Assembly: GCA_902490405.1 (NCBI GenBank)
Contig: CABUDS010000033.1
Location: forward strand, 1 to 20,919
Origin: an uncultured Collinsella sp.
GTDB taxonomy: Bacteria > Actinomycetota > Coriobacteriia > Coriobacteriales > Coriobacteriaceae
Direction: 5' to 3'
Length of the DNA: 20,919 nt
Notes under the pieces: generated by a model
The model's database searches: none
Told to the model about the DNA's origin: nothing
Seen by the model: the letters and a program-made list of their open reading frames with translations, nothing else
Shown: positions 14,996 to 20,919 of the stretch, one piece after another
Layout of the letters: every line of letters starts with the position of its first letter
Position numbering within the stretch: position 1 is the first letter of the stretch
Program-made: the position numbers and the translations under genes

Positions 14996-15826
14996 ATGGC
15001 TGTAAAGCACCTTAAGCCGACCTCCGCTGGTAGGCGTTGGCAGACGATCTCCGATTTCTCCGAGATCACCTGCACCAAGCCCGAGAAGTCTCTTCTCGAG
15101 CCCCTGCCCAAGAAGGCCGGTCGTAACAACAACGGCCGCATCACCACCCGCCACCAGGGCGGCGGCGTGAAGCGTCGTTACCGCGTGATCGACTTCAAGC
15201 GCAACAAGGACGGCGTGCCCGCCAAGGTTGCCACGATCGAGTACGATCCGAACCGTTCCGCTCGCATCGCTCTGCTGCACTACGCTGACGGTGAGAAGCG
15301 CTACATCCTGGCCCCCAAGGGCCTCGAGGTCGGTCAGACCATCATGTCCGGTTCTGACGCCGACATCAAGCCGGGCAACGCCCTGCCCCTCGCCGACATC
15401 CCCGTCGGTACGCTCATCCACGCCGTCGAGTTCCAGCCGGGCAAGGGCGCTGCTATCGCCCGTTCCGCCGGTAACTCCTGCCAGCTGATGGGTAAGGAGG
15501 GCAAGTACGCTATCGTCCGTATGCCTTCCTCCGAGATGCGCCGCATCCTCGTTACCTGCCGCGCCACCGTCGGTGAGGTCGGCAACGCCGATCACGCCAA
15601 CATCGTCATCGGCAAGGCCGGCCGTAAGCGTCACATGAACGTGCGCCCGACCGTCCGCGGTACCGTCATGAACCCTGTCGACCACCCGCACGGCGGTGGC
15701 GAGGGCAAGAACCACACCTCTGGTCGTCCCTCTGTTACCCCCTGGGGTAAGCCGACGAAGGGCCTTCGTACGCGCAAGAAGAAGAAGGTCTCGAACCAGC
15801 ACATCATTCGTCGCCGTAAGAAGTAA
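14996..15826 (+). CDS. rplB: 50S ribosomal protein L2
   Basis: L2 is needed for subunit joining and peptidyl transfer. The product is 276 residues, the usual length, starting AVKHLKPTSAGRRWQTISDFSEIT, with the GRITTRHQGGGVKRRYR RNA-binding region and the conserved MNPVDHPHGGGEGK motif containing the His near the active centre. ATG 14996 is preceded by AAAGGGA at 5 bases; the frame is open further upstream but runs through the leader. Confidence 0.97.
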   Translation: MAVKHLKPTSAGRRWQTISDFSEITCTKPEKSLLEPLPKKAGRNNNGRITTRHQGGGVKRRYRVIDFKRNKDGVPAKVATIEYDPNRSARIALLHYADGEKRYILAPKGLEVGQTIMSGSDADIKPGNALPLADIPVGTLIHAVEFQPGKGAAIARSAGNSCQLMGKEGKYAIVRMPSSEMRRILVTCRATVGEVGNADHANIVIGKAGRKRHMNVRPTVRGTVMNPVDHPHGGGEGKNHTSGRPSVTPWGKPTKGLRTRKKKKVSNQHIIRRRKK

Positions 15827-15858
15827 TTTCGGATACCGAGTTTTAGGAGAAAGCACTT

Positions 15859-16119
15859 ATGAGCAGAAGTCTCAAAAAGGGCCCGTTCGTGGAGACTCGC
15901 CTTCTCTCGCGTATCACCGCGATGAACGAGGCTGGCAAGAAGGACGTCGTGAAGACCTGGTCCCGCGCGTCCACCATCTTCCCCGAGATGGTTGGTCACA
16001 CCATCGCCGTCCACGACGGCCGCAAGCATGTGCCCGTGTATGTTACCGAGTCCATGGTTGGTCACAAGCTCGGCGAGTTCGCGCCGACTCGTACGTTCCG
16101 TGGCCACAAGGCCAAATAG
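15859..16119 (+). CDS. rpsS: 30S ribosomal protein S19
   Basis: S19 sits in the head of the small subunit and contacts tRNA and S13. The 86-residue product begins MSRSLKKGPFVE and contains the family signature TIFPEMVGHTIAVHDGRKHVPVYVTESMVGHKLGEF. The start follows TAGGAGAAA. It is slightly shorter than the about 92 residues of many homologues because the basic C-terminal tail is reduced. Confidence 0.96.
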   Translation: MSRSLKKGPFVETRLLSRITAMNEAGKKDVVKTWSRASTIFPEMVGHTIAVHDGRKHVPVYVTESMVGHKLGEFAPTRTFRGHKAK

Positions 16120-16133
16120 GGGGTTAACCGTAA

Positions 16134-16505
16134 ATGGCAACTAAGTCTATTGAAACTGAGGCCACCGAGGTTCGCGCCGTCGCTAAGTACGTGCGTGTTT
16201 CCCCCAGCAAGGCCCGCCTGGTGGTCGATCTGATCCGCCGCAAGCCTGTCGCTCAGGCCTTCGACATCCTCCACTTCTGCGACCGCGCCGTCGCCGTGGA
16301 TGTCGAGAAGGTTCTCCGTTCCGCCGTTGCGAACGCCGAGAACAACAACGGTCTGCGTGCCGACAACCTGGTTGTCGCCGCTGCCTATGTTGACGAGGGT
16401 CCGACGCTTAAGCGCATCCGTCCCCGCGCCAAGGGTTCCGCTTCTCGCATTCTGAAGCGTACTTCCCACATCACCGTCGTCGTTGCTCCTCGAAAGGAGG
16501 CGTAA
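16134..16505 (+). CDS. rplV: 50S ribosomal protein L22
   Basis: L22 lines the exit tunnel, and changes in its beta-hairpin give macrolide resistance in other bacteria. The 123-residue protein has VRVSPSKARLVVDLIRRK near the N-terminus, SAVANAENN in the middle and the tunnel hairpin region KRIRPRAKGSASRILKRTSHITVVV at the end. It starts 14 bp after rpsS. Confidence 0.96.
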   Translation: MATKSIETEATEVRAVAKYVRVSPSKARLVVDLIRRKPVAQAFDILHFCDRAVAVDVEKVLRSAVANAENNNGLRADNLVVAAAYVDEGPTLKRIRPRAKGSASRILKRTSHITVVVAPRKEA

Positions 16506-16511
16506 GGCTGT

Positions 16512-17222
16512 ATGGGTCAGAAAGTCTACCCCACCGGCTTCCGTCTTGGCATCACCGAGAACTGGCGCTCCCGCTGGTTCGCAGAGAAGGATTACGCTAA
16601 GACCCTCGGTAACGATCTCGAGATCCGCAAGTACCTCGAGAAGCGTCTTTCCCGCGCAGCTGTCTCTCGCGTCGAGATCGAGCGCGCTGGCGACAAGGTG
16701 AAGGTCATCATCCTCACCGCTCGCCCCGGCGTTGTCATCGGTAAGAAGGGTGCCGAGATCGATACCCTCCGCACCGAGCTCGAGAAGGTCGCTGGCGTCT
16801 CCAAGGGCCAGCTCTCCGTCGACGTTGTCGAGATCAAACGCCCCGAGCTCGACGCCAACCTCGTTGCTCAGTCTATCGCCGAGCAGCTCGAGGGCCGCGT
16901 TGCCTTCCGTCGCGCTATGCGCAAGGCTGTCCAGTCTGCCCGCAAGGCCGGCGCTAAGGGCATCCGTATCCAGTGCTCCGGTCGTCTCGGCGGTGCCGAG
17001 ATGGGCCGTCGTGAGTGGTACCGCGAGGGTCGCGTGCCTCTGCACACCCTCCGTGCCAAGATCGACTACGGCACGGCTGTCGCCAGCACCACCATGGGCG
17101 CTTGCGGCGTGAAGGTCTGGATCTACCTGGGCGAGAAGCTCCCGGGCCAGCCTGTTCCCAACCCTGCACTCGAGGGCTCTTCCCGTCCTCGTCGTCGTAA
17201 CTCCGAGAGGAGGGGTCAGTAG
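16512..17222 (+). CDS. rpsC: 30S ribosomal protein S3
   Basis: S3 is at the mRNA entry channel of the small subunit. The 236 residues begin MGQKVYPTGFRLGI and include the KH-domain GVVIGKKGAEIDTLR motif and the C-terminal-domain signature GIRIQCSGRLGGAEMGRREWYREGRVPLHTLRA, ending in a basic tail. The ribosome-binding site AAAGGAGG lies in the end of rplV. The stop overlaps the rplP GTG start by one base. Confidence 0.97.
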   Translation: MGQKVYPTGFRLGITENWRSRWFAEKDYAKTLGNDLEIRKYLEKRLSRAAVSRVEIERAGDKVKVIILTARPGVVIGKKGAEIDTLRTELEKVAGVSKGQLSVDVVEIKRPELDANLVAQSIAEQLEGRVAFRRAMRKAVQSARKAGAKGIRIQCSGRLGGAEMGRREWYREGRVPLHTLRAKIDYGTAVASTTMGACGVKVWIYLGEKLPGQPVPNPALEGSSRPRRRNSERRGQ

Positions 17223-17725
17223 TGCTTGCCCCTAAGCGTATTCTTCACCGCAAGGTGCAGCGTGGCTCCATGAAGGGCCAGGCCAAGGGTAATACCGAGC
17301 TGCATTTCGGCGAGTTTGGTATCCAGGCTCTCGAGGCCCATTGGATCACCAACCGTCAGATCGAGGCCGCTCGTATTGCCATGACCCGCTACATGAAGCG
17401 TGGCGGTCGTGTCTACATCACGATCTTCCCCGATAAGCCCATCACCAAGAAGCCTGCCGAGACTCGCATGGGTTCTGGTAAGGGTAATCCCGAGGAGTGG
17501 GTGGCCGTCGTCAAGCCCGGCCGCATCATGTTCGAGGTCAAGGGCGTGCCCGAGGAGGTCGCTCGCGAGGCTCTGCGTCTTGCACAGCACAAGCTTCCCA
17601 TCAAGACCAAGATTGTTGCTGCCAAGAACGCTGAGCAGCGCATCGAGAAGGAGATGGCTGAGGAGGCCGCTCTCGAGGCCAAGTGGGCTGCTGAGGACGC
17701 CGCCGCCGCCAAGGAGGAGAACTAA
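17222..17725 (+). CDS. rplP: 50S ribosomal protein L16 with a C-terminal extension
   Basis: L16 helps position the A-site tRNA. The conserved core is present: LAPKRILHRKVQRGSMKG, then the GRVYITIFPDKPITKKPAETRMGSGKG loop and GRIMFEVKGV. The core would end near KLPIKTKIV; about 35 extra Ala/Glu/Lys-rich residues, probably a charged helix, bring the length to 167 instead of about 137. The start is GTG at 17222, overlapping the rpsC stop (TAGTG), and AGGAGGGG in rpsC serves as ribosome-binding site. Confidence 0.95.
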   Translation: MLAPKRILHRKVQRGSMKGQAKGNTELHFGEFGIQALEAHWITNRQIEAARIAMTRYMKRGGRVYITIFPDKPITKKPAETRMGSGKGNPEEWVAVVKPGRIMFEVKGVPEEVAREALRLAQHKLPIKTKIVAAKNAEQRIEKEMAEEAALEAKWAAEDAAAAKEEN

Positions 17726-17940
17726 TGAAGCCCGCAGAGATTCGTGAGCTCTCGGACGCTCAGCTCGTTGAGAAGCTGAAGGAAATGCGCGCCGAGCTCT
17801 TTAACCTTCGTTTCCAGATGGCCACCAGCCAGCTGGACAACACCGCTCGCGTCAACACCGTGAAGAAGGACATCGCTCGCGTCCTCACGGAGCAGCGCGC
17901 CCGCGAGATCGCAGCGGAGAAGTCCGCTGTCGCCGAGTAG
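17725..17940 (+). CDS. rpmC: 50S ribosomal protein L29
   Basis: L29 is a small two-helix protein near the tunnel exit. The 71 residues include EIRELSDAQLVEKLKEMRAELFNLRFQMA and the conserved TVKKDIARVLTEQR segment. The ATG overlaps the rplP stop by one base (TAATG), with AAGGAGGAG just upstream, showing translational coupling. Confidence 0.95.
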   Translation: MKPAEIRELSDAQLVEKLKEMRAELFNLRFQMATSQLDNTARVNTVKKDIARVLTEQRAREIAAEKSAVAE

Positions 17941-17956
17941 GACCTAAGGAGAGAAC

Positions 17957-18217
17957 ATGACTGATTCGCGTAACTCGCGTAAGGTCCGTACGGGTGTCGT
18001 TACCTCCGTCTCCGGTGCCAAGACCATTGTTGTCACCATCACCGAGCGCAAGCGTCACCCCAAGTACGGCAAGATGATGACCAGCTCCAAGAAGCTGCAC
18101 GCTCACGACGAGGAGTGCACGGCTGGCGTGGGCGATACCGTCCGCGTTATGGAGACCCGTCCTATGTCCAAGATGAAGCGTTGGCGCCTCATCGAGGTCG
18201 TCGAGCGCGCTAAATAA
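17957..18217 (+). CDS. rpsQ: 30S ribosomal protein S17
   Basis: S17 is a primary 16S rRNA-binding protein. The 86-residue OB-fold product contains GVVTSVSGAKTIVVTITERKRHPKYGK, the family motif DDEEC-like AHDEECTAGVGDTVRVMETRPMSK and the C-terminal WRLIEVVERAK. The start follows AAGGAGAG. It is the last gene before the 118-bp structured gap ahead of rplN. Confidence 0.96.
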   Translation: MTDSRNSRKVRTGVVTSVSGAKTIVVTITERKRHPKYGKMMTSSKKLHAHDEECTAGVGDTVRVMETRPMSKMKRWRLIEVVERAK

Positions 18218-18244
18218 GCAGTCGCTCTTACGACTTGTACGTTT

Positions 18245-18325
18245 CCGAAGATGTGCGTATGCCTGGCTTGCATACCACGGGCCGTATAAAGGCTGCGCAC
18301 CTCTCTTCGGTTCTTAGTTCGGAGG
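18245..18325 (+). ncRNA. Structured leader upstream of rplN
   Basis: CCGAAGA/TCTTCGG (18245-18251 with 18304-18310) and GTGCG/CGCAC (18253-18257 with 18296-18300) form a long closing stem. Inside are TATGC/GCATA (18258-18262 with 18270-18274) and a small GGCC/GGCT stem, giving a three-way junction. The ribosome-binding site GGAGG (18321-18325) can pair with CCTC (18300-18303) and also sits in a GTTC/GAAC loop. It precedes the gene that begins the spc operon in many bacteria. Confidence 0.45.
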
Positions 18326-18335
18326 AACATCTACC

Positions 18336-18704
18336 ATGATTCAGATGCAAACCATGCTGAACGTCGCCGACAACTCCGGCGCTCGCAAGATTCGCTGCAT
18401 CAAGGTGCTTGGCGGTTCCAAGCGTCGTTATGCAGGCATCGGCGATGTGTTCATCGGTGCTGTCCAGGAGGCTACCCCTGGCGCCAACGTCAAGAAGAAG
18501 GACGTTGTCCGTTGCGTCGTCGTTCGCACCGTTAAGGAGATCCGCCGCAAGGATGGCTCCTACATTCGCTTTGATGAGAACGCCTGCGTTGTCATCAACA
18601 ACGATGGTTCGCCCGTCGGCACCCGTATCTTCGGGCCCGTCGCTCGCGAGCTTCGTGACAAGAAGTACATGAAGATCGTCTCGCTCGCTCCCGAGACCCT
18701 GTAG
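18336..18704 (+). CDS. rplN: 50S ribosomal protein L14
   Basis: L14 binds 23S rRNA at the subunit interface and takes part in bridges with 16S rRNA. The 122-residue product has the normal length and the signatures MIQMQTMLNVADNSGARKI, FIGAVQEATPG, KKKDVVRCVVVRT and GTRIFGPVARELR. The start follows CGGAGGAA. It is followed 13 bp later by rplX. Confidence 0.97.
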   Translation: MIQMQTMLNVADNSGARKIRCIKVLGGSKRRYAGIGDVFIGAVQEATPGANVKKKDVVRCVVVRTVKEIRRKDGSYIRFDENACVVINNDGSPVGTRIFGPVARELRDKKYMKIVSLAPETL

Positions 18705-18717
18705 TTAGGGGAGATAT

Positions 18718-19023
18718 ATGTATATCAAGAAGGGCGATAAGGTCCAGGTTCTCTCTGGTAAGGATCGCGGCAAGCAGGGCGTTGTCCTGCGTGCTCTCCC
18801 CGCCGAGAACAAGGTCGTTGTCGAGGGCGTTTCGGTCGTCAAGAAGGCCGTCAAGCCCAACGCTGCCAACCAGCAGGGCGGCATCGTTTCGCAGGAGGCT
18901 CCCATCGACGCCTCCAACGTCAATCTCGTTTGCCCCGAGTGCGGTAAGGTTACCCGCGTCGGTCACGAGAAGGACGGCAAGAACAAGCTGCGCGTCTGCA
19001 AGAAGTGCGGCTACAAGTTCTAA
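18718..19023 (+). CDS. rplX: 50S ribosomal protein L24
   Basis: L24 is an assembly initiator that binds the 5' end of 23S rRNA. The 101 residues hold the KOW motif IKKGDKVQVLSGKDRGKQGVV and a C-terminal part with two CxxC pairs, CPEC and CKKC, which could bind zinc; many L24 proteins retain only part of this. The start follows TAGGGGAG. The expected next gene, rplE, is missing: a terminator follows directly. Confidence 0.95.
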   Translation: MYIKKGDKVQVLSGKDRGKQGVVLRALPAENKVVVEGVSVVKKAVKPNAANQQGGIVSQEAPIDASNVNLVCPECGKVTRVGHEKDGKNKLRVCKKCGYKF

Positions 19024-19049
19024 GCTGCCCGCAACATCAAGTTGCTAGC

Positions 19050-19085
19050 AAAGGCCCGGATGTCCCACGGCACCCGGGCCTTTTT
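19050..19085 (+). terminator. Rho-independent terminator after rplX
   Basis: AAAGGCCCGG (19050-19059) pairs with CCGGGCCTTT (19074-19083), with further pairs inside the loop, and TTTTT follows. It ends the ribosomal transcript. A small GCAAC/GTTGC hairpin (19031-19045) precedes it. Confidence 0.85.
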
Positions 19086-19783
19086 CTATCCCCACTCGAT
19101 GGCTTCGGTTCTGCCGTCCCGTCATTCCGGTTGCATCCAGTTTTCGGTGCCGTCTCGAATCGAGTGCCGCCAGGTGACACCCTGTCGCGTTTCGTCGGCT
19201 TCGGGGACAAAAGTCGGGACAACTCCAAAAACTATTTTCGAACTCAGGGCTTTGAGTTTTTGTTTTTGTCCCAAAGGGCGCGGCGGGATGCCTTTGGAGG
19301 CTCGATAGCGCCGAAAACGCCCGTTTTGAAACTTAAATGCCTTTTCGCGTGCAAGCCGCTAGCTGCAATAGGAAGTGAATCAACGCAGGTGGCTTTCAAG
19401 CAGTTTGCAAAACTGCAGGTCGCAGGTCTTCATTGCCAGTAGGAGAAATGAGTAGTCTCAGGTGGCTTGCCCATGAGTTGACGAACGGGATTTGAGATTA
19501 CGCTGACGTCCGGAAACGCTTCGAGCACGGCGTTGCGTTTTTGGGGTTTGGGCGTAGCCCCTGCACCCGCGAGCGCGGGCCTTAAGCCCGCCGAGAGGGT
19601 GACGCGTCGAAAACGAAGGGGAAAGAGAGAAGGGGCCGTCCCTATCATTCAGGTTGCGACCGAAGAAGACAAGGAGACCCCCTGAGCCTGAATGATGCCC
19701 CACAGACCGCGTCCGACCGAGCTCAAGCCGAGCTTTTCCTGACGTCCGCCTTCGCGGAGATGATGGCTGGATTGGCTATGGAT
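19086..19783. other. About 700 bp of non-coding, palindrome-rich DNA
   Basis: No convincing gene is seen here. Open frames on both strands are short, overlap each other and have no ribosome-binding sites. The stretch is richer in A/T runs than its neighbours and contains several inverted repeats: CACTCGAT/ATCGAGTG (19093-19100 and 19159-19166), GCAGTTT/AAACTGC (19400-19416), GCGGGC/GCCCGC (19575-19591) and ATCATTCAGG/CCTGAATGAT (19644-19653 and 19687-19696). The word CAGGTGGCTT occurs twice about 73 bp apart. A minus-strand frame at 19430-19648 (72 codons) may be a decayed or repeat-derived reading frame. It looks like a scar or dispersed-repeat region. Confidence 0.6.
19204..19272. repeat. 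Nested palindrome with GGGACAAAA/TTTTGTCCC ends
   Basis: Outer arms GGGACAAAA (19204-19212) and TTTTGTCCC (19264-19272) enclose CAAAAACT/AGTTTTTG (19226-19233 with 19255-19262) and AACTCA/TGAGTT. The T-rich right half could act as a terminator; the symmetry and lack of genes nearby also suit a dispersed intergenic repeat. Confidence 0.6.
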
Positions 19784-20262
19784 TGGCAACACTTATTTGG
19801 ACGATTCCGGGAGGGACGGCCCCGCCTCCCTGAACTCGACCGGCGACATGTAGCCCAGCGTCGAGTGGATCCTGAAGTTGTTGTACCAGTGCACGTAATC
19901 CAAGAGCTTGGCTCGGAGCTCGCGCGTCCCTCCTCGGTCCTTCGGAGTGGCCGACGATCTCCCCGTTGCAGAGGTCGACGAGCAGGCAGACGTAGTTCCA
20001 CGACGTCCCGACGCGCACGCAGGCCAAGTCGCTGCATATATGGGTGCACGGCGCCCTGCCGCCGAAGCCGCGCGCGACGACGTTCGACACGTCGGCCTCG
20101 TTGACCGCCCCGGGGTGCACCTTGAACCTCTTCCTGCCGTATGCGCCGGCCAGGCCGTTCTCCCTCATGATGCGGCAGACGCGGCGCCGGCTGACGGTAA
20201 CGCCCGACCTCCCGGGCGACGCCTTGATCTTGCGCGATCCGTTCCGGCCCTTGCTGGCGGCG
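19784..20262 (-). mobile_element. IS3-family insertion sequence remnant
   Basis: The downstream end of the element is recognisable: the transposase stop is followed by an inverted-repeat-like end (TGGCAACACTTATTTGGA at 19784-19801 on the plus strand). Only part of orfB remains; orfA and the other end are missing, and the inner boundary meets a nucleosidase gene fragment near 20262 (approximate). The element is therefore a non-autonomous scar. Confidence 0.75.
19793..20262 (-). pseudogene. IS3-family transposase OrfB, truncated and internally deleted
   Basis: The minus strand encodes SRKIKASPGRSGVTVSRRR, then RRVCRIMRENGLAGAYGRKRF, HICSDLACVRVG (first Asp of the DDE triad) and WNYVCLLVDLCNGEIVGHS, typical of IS3/IS150-group OrfB. 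At about 19920-19935 the frame breaks; the correct C-terminus continues in another frame as RELRAKLLDYVHWYNNFRI and HSTLGYMSPVEFREAG, ending at the TAA at 19793-19795. The segment that should hold the second Asp and the Glu of the triad is absent, so the gene has a deletion of roughly 80 codons and cannot make an active enzyme. The N-terminus is also missing. Confidence 0.82.
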
Positions 20263-20568
20263 TGCGCCGCCGCGGCCGCCGTCGCCCCCGACATTAAGGT
20301 CCTCAAGGGCCGCGTCGTCTCCGGCGACCAGTTCGTCTCGCCCGCGGAACAGAAGGAGCGAATCCTCGCGACCTTCGGCGACCTGTGCTGCGAGATGGAG
20401 GGCTGCACCATCGCGCAGGCCGCCTATCTCAACGGCGTGCCCCTCGTCGTCGTGCGCGCCATCAGCGACAAGCCCTGCGCCGAGGGCCGGGTCGTCGACT
20501 ACAACACCTTCGAGAAGAAGGCCGCCTGCGACTGCGCCCGCATCGCCGCGCGCATGGTTAAGCTTTAG
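20257..20568 (+). pseudogene. mtnN: 5'-methylthioadenosine/S-adenosylhomocysteine nucleosidase, 3' fragment
   Basis: The full enzyme cleaves adenine from methylthioadenosine and S-adenosylhomocysteine. About 100 C-terminal residues remain: VAPDIKVLKGRVVSGDQFVS, then EMEGCTIAQAAYLNGVPL, VVVRAISDKPC and the C-terminal helix. SGDQF, MEG and RAISD are family signatures, and the last holds the catalytic Asp; the usual MEGAAIA reads MEGCTIA here. The N-terminal half (about 130 residues) is missing and the fragment has no start of its own; upstream lies the IS remnant. The start given is the approximate junction. The intact 3' end and terminator suggest a fairly recent loss. Confidence 0.8.
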
Positions 20569-20593
20569 GCCCTGCGCGCCGGGGCCCTTCTTT
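20567..20593 (+). terminator. Terminator of the mtnN fragment
   Basis: GGCCC (from the last base of the stop codon) pairs with GGGCC, followed by CTTCTTT. The segment GCGCGCCGGGG (20574-20584) can instead pair with CCCCGGCGCGC at 20603-20613, and 20603-20618 is itself a perfect 16-base palindrome, so several mutually exclusive GC-rich hairpins are possible. Confidence 0.65.
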
Positions 20594-20765
20594 ATGTTGG
20601 GACCCCGGCGCGCCGGGGCCCTTTCCAAAGCGAAGTGTCGAGCCGAAGTGTTGAGCGTCGGCCCTGAATGTTCAATGGCCGTTGTTTTCTGCCCCTCAAG
20701 TGGTGGACTTTTCCTCGGAGCTGTTGATTCCCCCACGCGCCCCCTTCCGTTCTCTGTTCTCCCCT

Positions 20766-20771
20766 TATACT
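20766..20771 (+). promoter_or_regulatory. Candidate -10 box for the last gene
   Basis: TATACT lies 25 bp before the start codon at 20796, leaving a short leader with AGGAGGT. No good -35 box is seen at the usual spacing. The rest of 20620-20795 shows nothing else recognisable. Confidence 0.4.
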
Positions 20772-20795
20772 CCTTGTACGAGGAGGTAAGAAGTC

Positions 20796-20919
20796 ATGGA
20801 CAAGACCACACAGGACAGCTTGGCAAAGAAACCCGTCGACATGAGGGACAGGATTCTCGAGCATCTCGAGGCCCTCACCTCTGCCGTCTCGCTCGACGAC
20901 CTTGCCCGTCTGTCCACCT
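20796..20919 (+). CDS. Unrecognised protein, N-terminal part (cut by window edge)
   Basis: The frame opens MDKTTQDSLAKKPVDMRD and remains open for 41 codons to the window edge. The ATG is well placed after AGGAGGT (20781-20787). The segment RILEHLEALTSAVSLDDLARLS looks like the start of a helix-turn-helix fold, as in small transcription regulators, but too little is visible to name a family. It has no evident link to its neighbours. Confidence 0.7.
   Translation, partial: MDKTTQDSLAKKPVDMRDRILEHLEALTSAVSLDDLARLST

Noticed and set aside
19005..19442. Plus-strand 145-codon open frame after rplX
   Set aside because: It begins inside rplX, runs through the terminator hairpin and lacks a start signal or recognisable motif.
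19430..19648. Minus-strand 72-codon frame as a real small protein
   Set aside because: No ribosome-binding site precedes it and it spans inverted repeats; it may be repeat-derived, so it was described only within the non-coding stretch.
19760..20104. Plus-strand frame across the IS end
   Set aside because: It is Arg-rich and antisense to the transposase remnant, with no independent support.
1..20919. CRISPR array, tRNA or rRNA genes
   Set aside because: No regularly spaced repeats and no cloverleaf or rRNA-like sequence were seen on reading both strands.

Overview
The window looks like chromosome from a high-GC, anaerobic actinobacterium of the class Coriobacteriia, most likely Collinsella or a close relative. 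This is inferred from the gene content, the GC-rich codon use, and the combination of a streptococcal-type FAS II operon with actinobacterial-style ribosomal genes; it was not tested by any search.

Region 1 (1-9558) is a complete type II fatty acid synthesis operon: fabH-acpP-fabK-fabD-fabG-fabF-accB-fabZ-accC-accDA. A divergent biotin-protein ligase (birA, cut by the window edge) lies upstream; its product would biotinylate the AccB encoded in the operon. The genes are tightly packed with short gaps or overlaps, and the acetyl-CoA carboxylase beta and alpha subunits are fused in one protein. The divergent birA/fabH intergenic region carries two related 20-bp palindromes, 48 bp apart, placed like operators around the probable fabH promoter.

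Region 2 (9559-12784) is accessory metabolism and transport: a stand-alone PTS EIIC permease bracketed by two related hairpins, a CDF cation efflux protein and a histidine-phosphatase-family protein. It is followed by a 151-bp element with perfect 41-bp inverted arms (12823-12973).

Region 3 (12974-19085) is an S10/spc-type ribosomal protein cluster: rplC-rplD-rplW-(leader)-rplB-rpsS-rplV-rpsC-rplP-rpmC-rpsQ-(leader)-rplN-rplX. It lacks rpsJ at its head and ends after rplX at a clear terminator instead of continuing into rplE. The rplC and rplB segments share a near-identical 26-bp promoter-like element. Each is followed by a leader in which a segment complementary to the gene's own ribosome-binding site is enclosed by a closed helix, a switch or pseudoknot arrangement. 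A third structured leader precedes rplN. These leaders are the most interesting part of the window.

Region 4 (19086-20919) is degenerate: about 700 bp of palindrome-rich non-coding DNA, an IS3-family remnant whose transposase has an internal deletion, a 3' fragment of a methylthioadenosine/S-adenosylhomocysteine nucleosidase gene with its terminator, and the start of an unrecognised gene running off the end.
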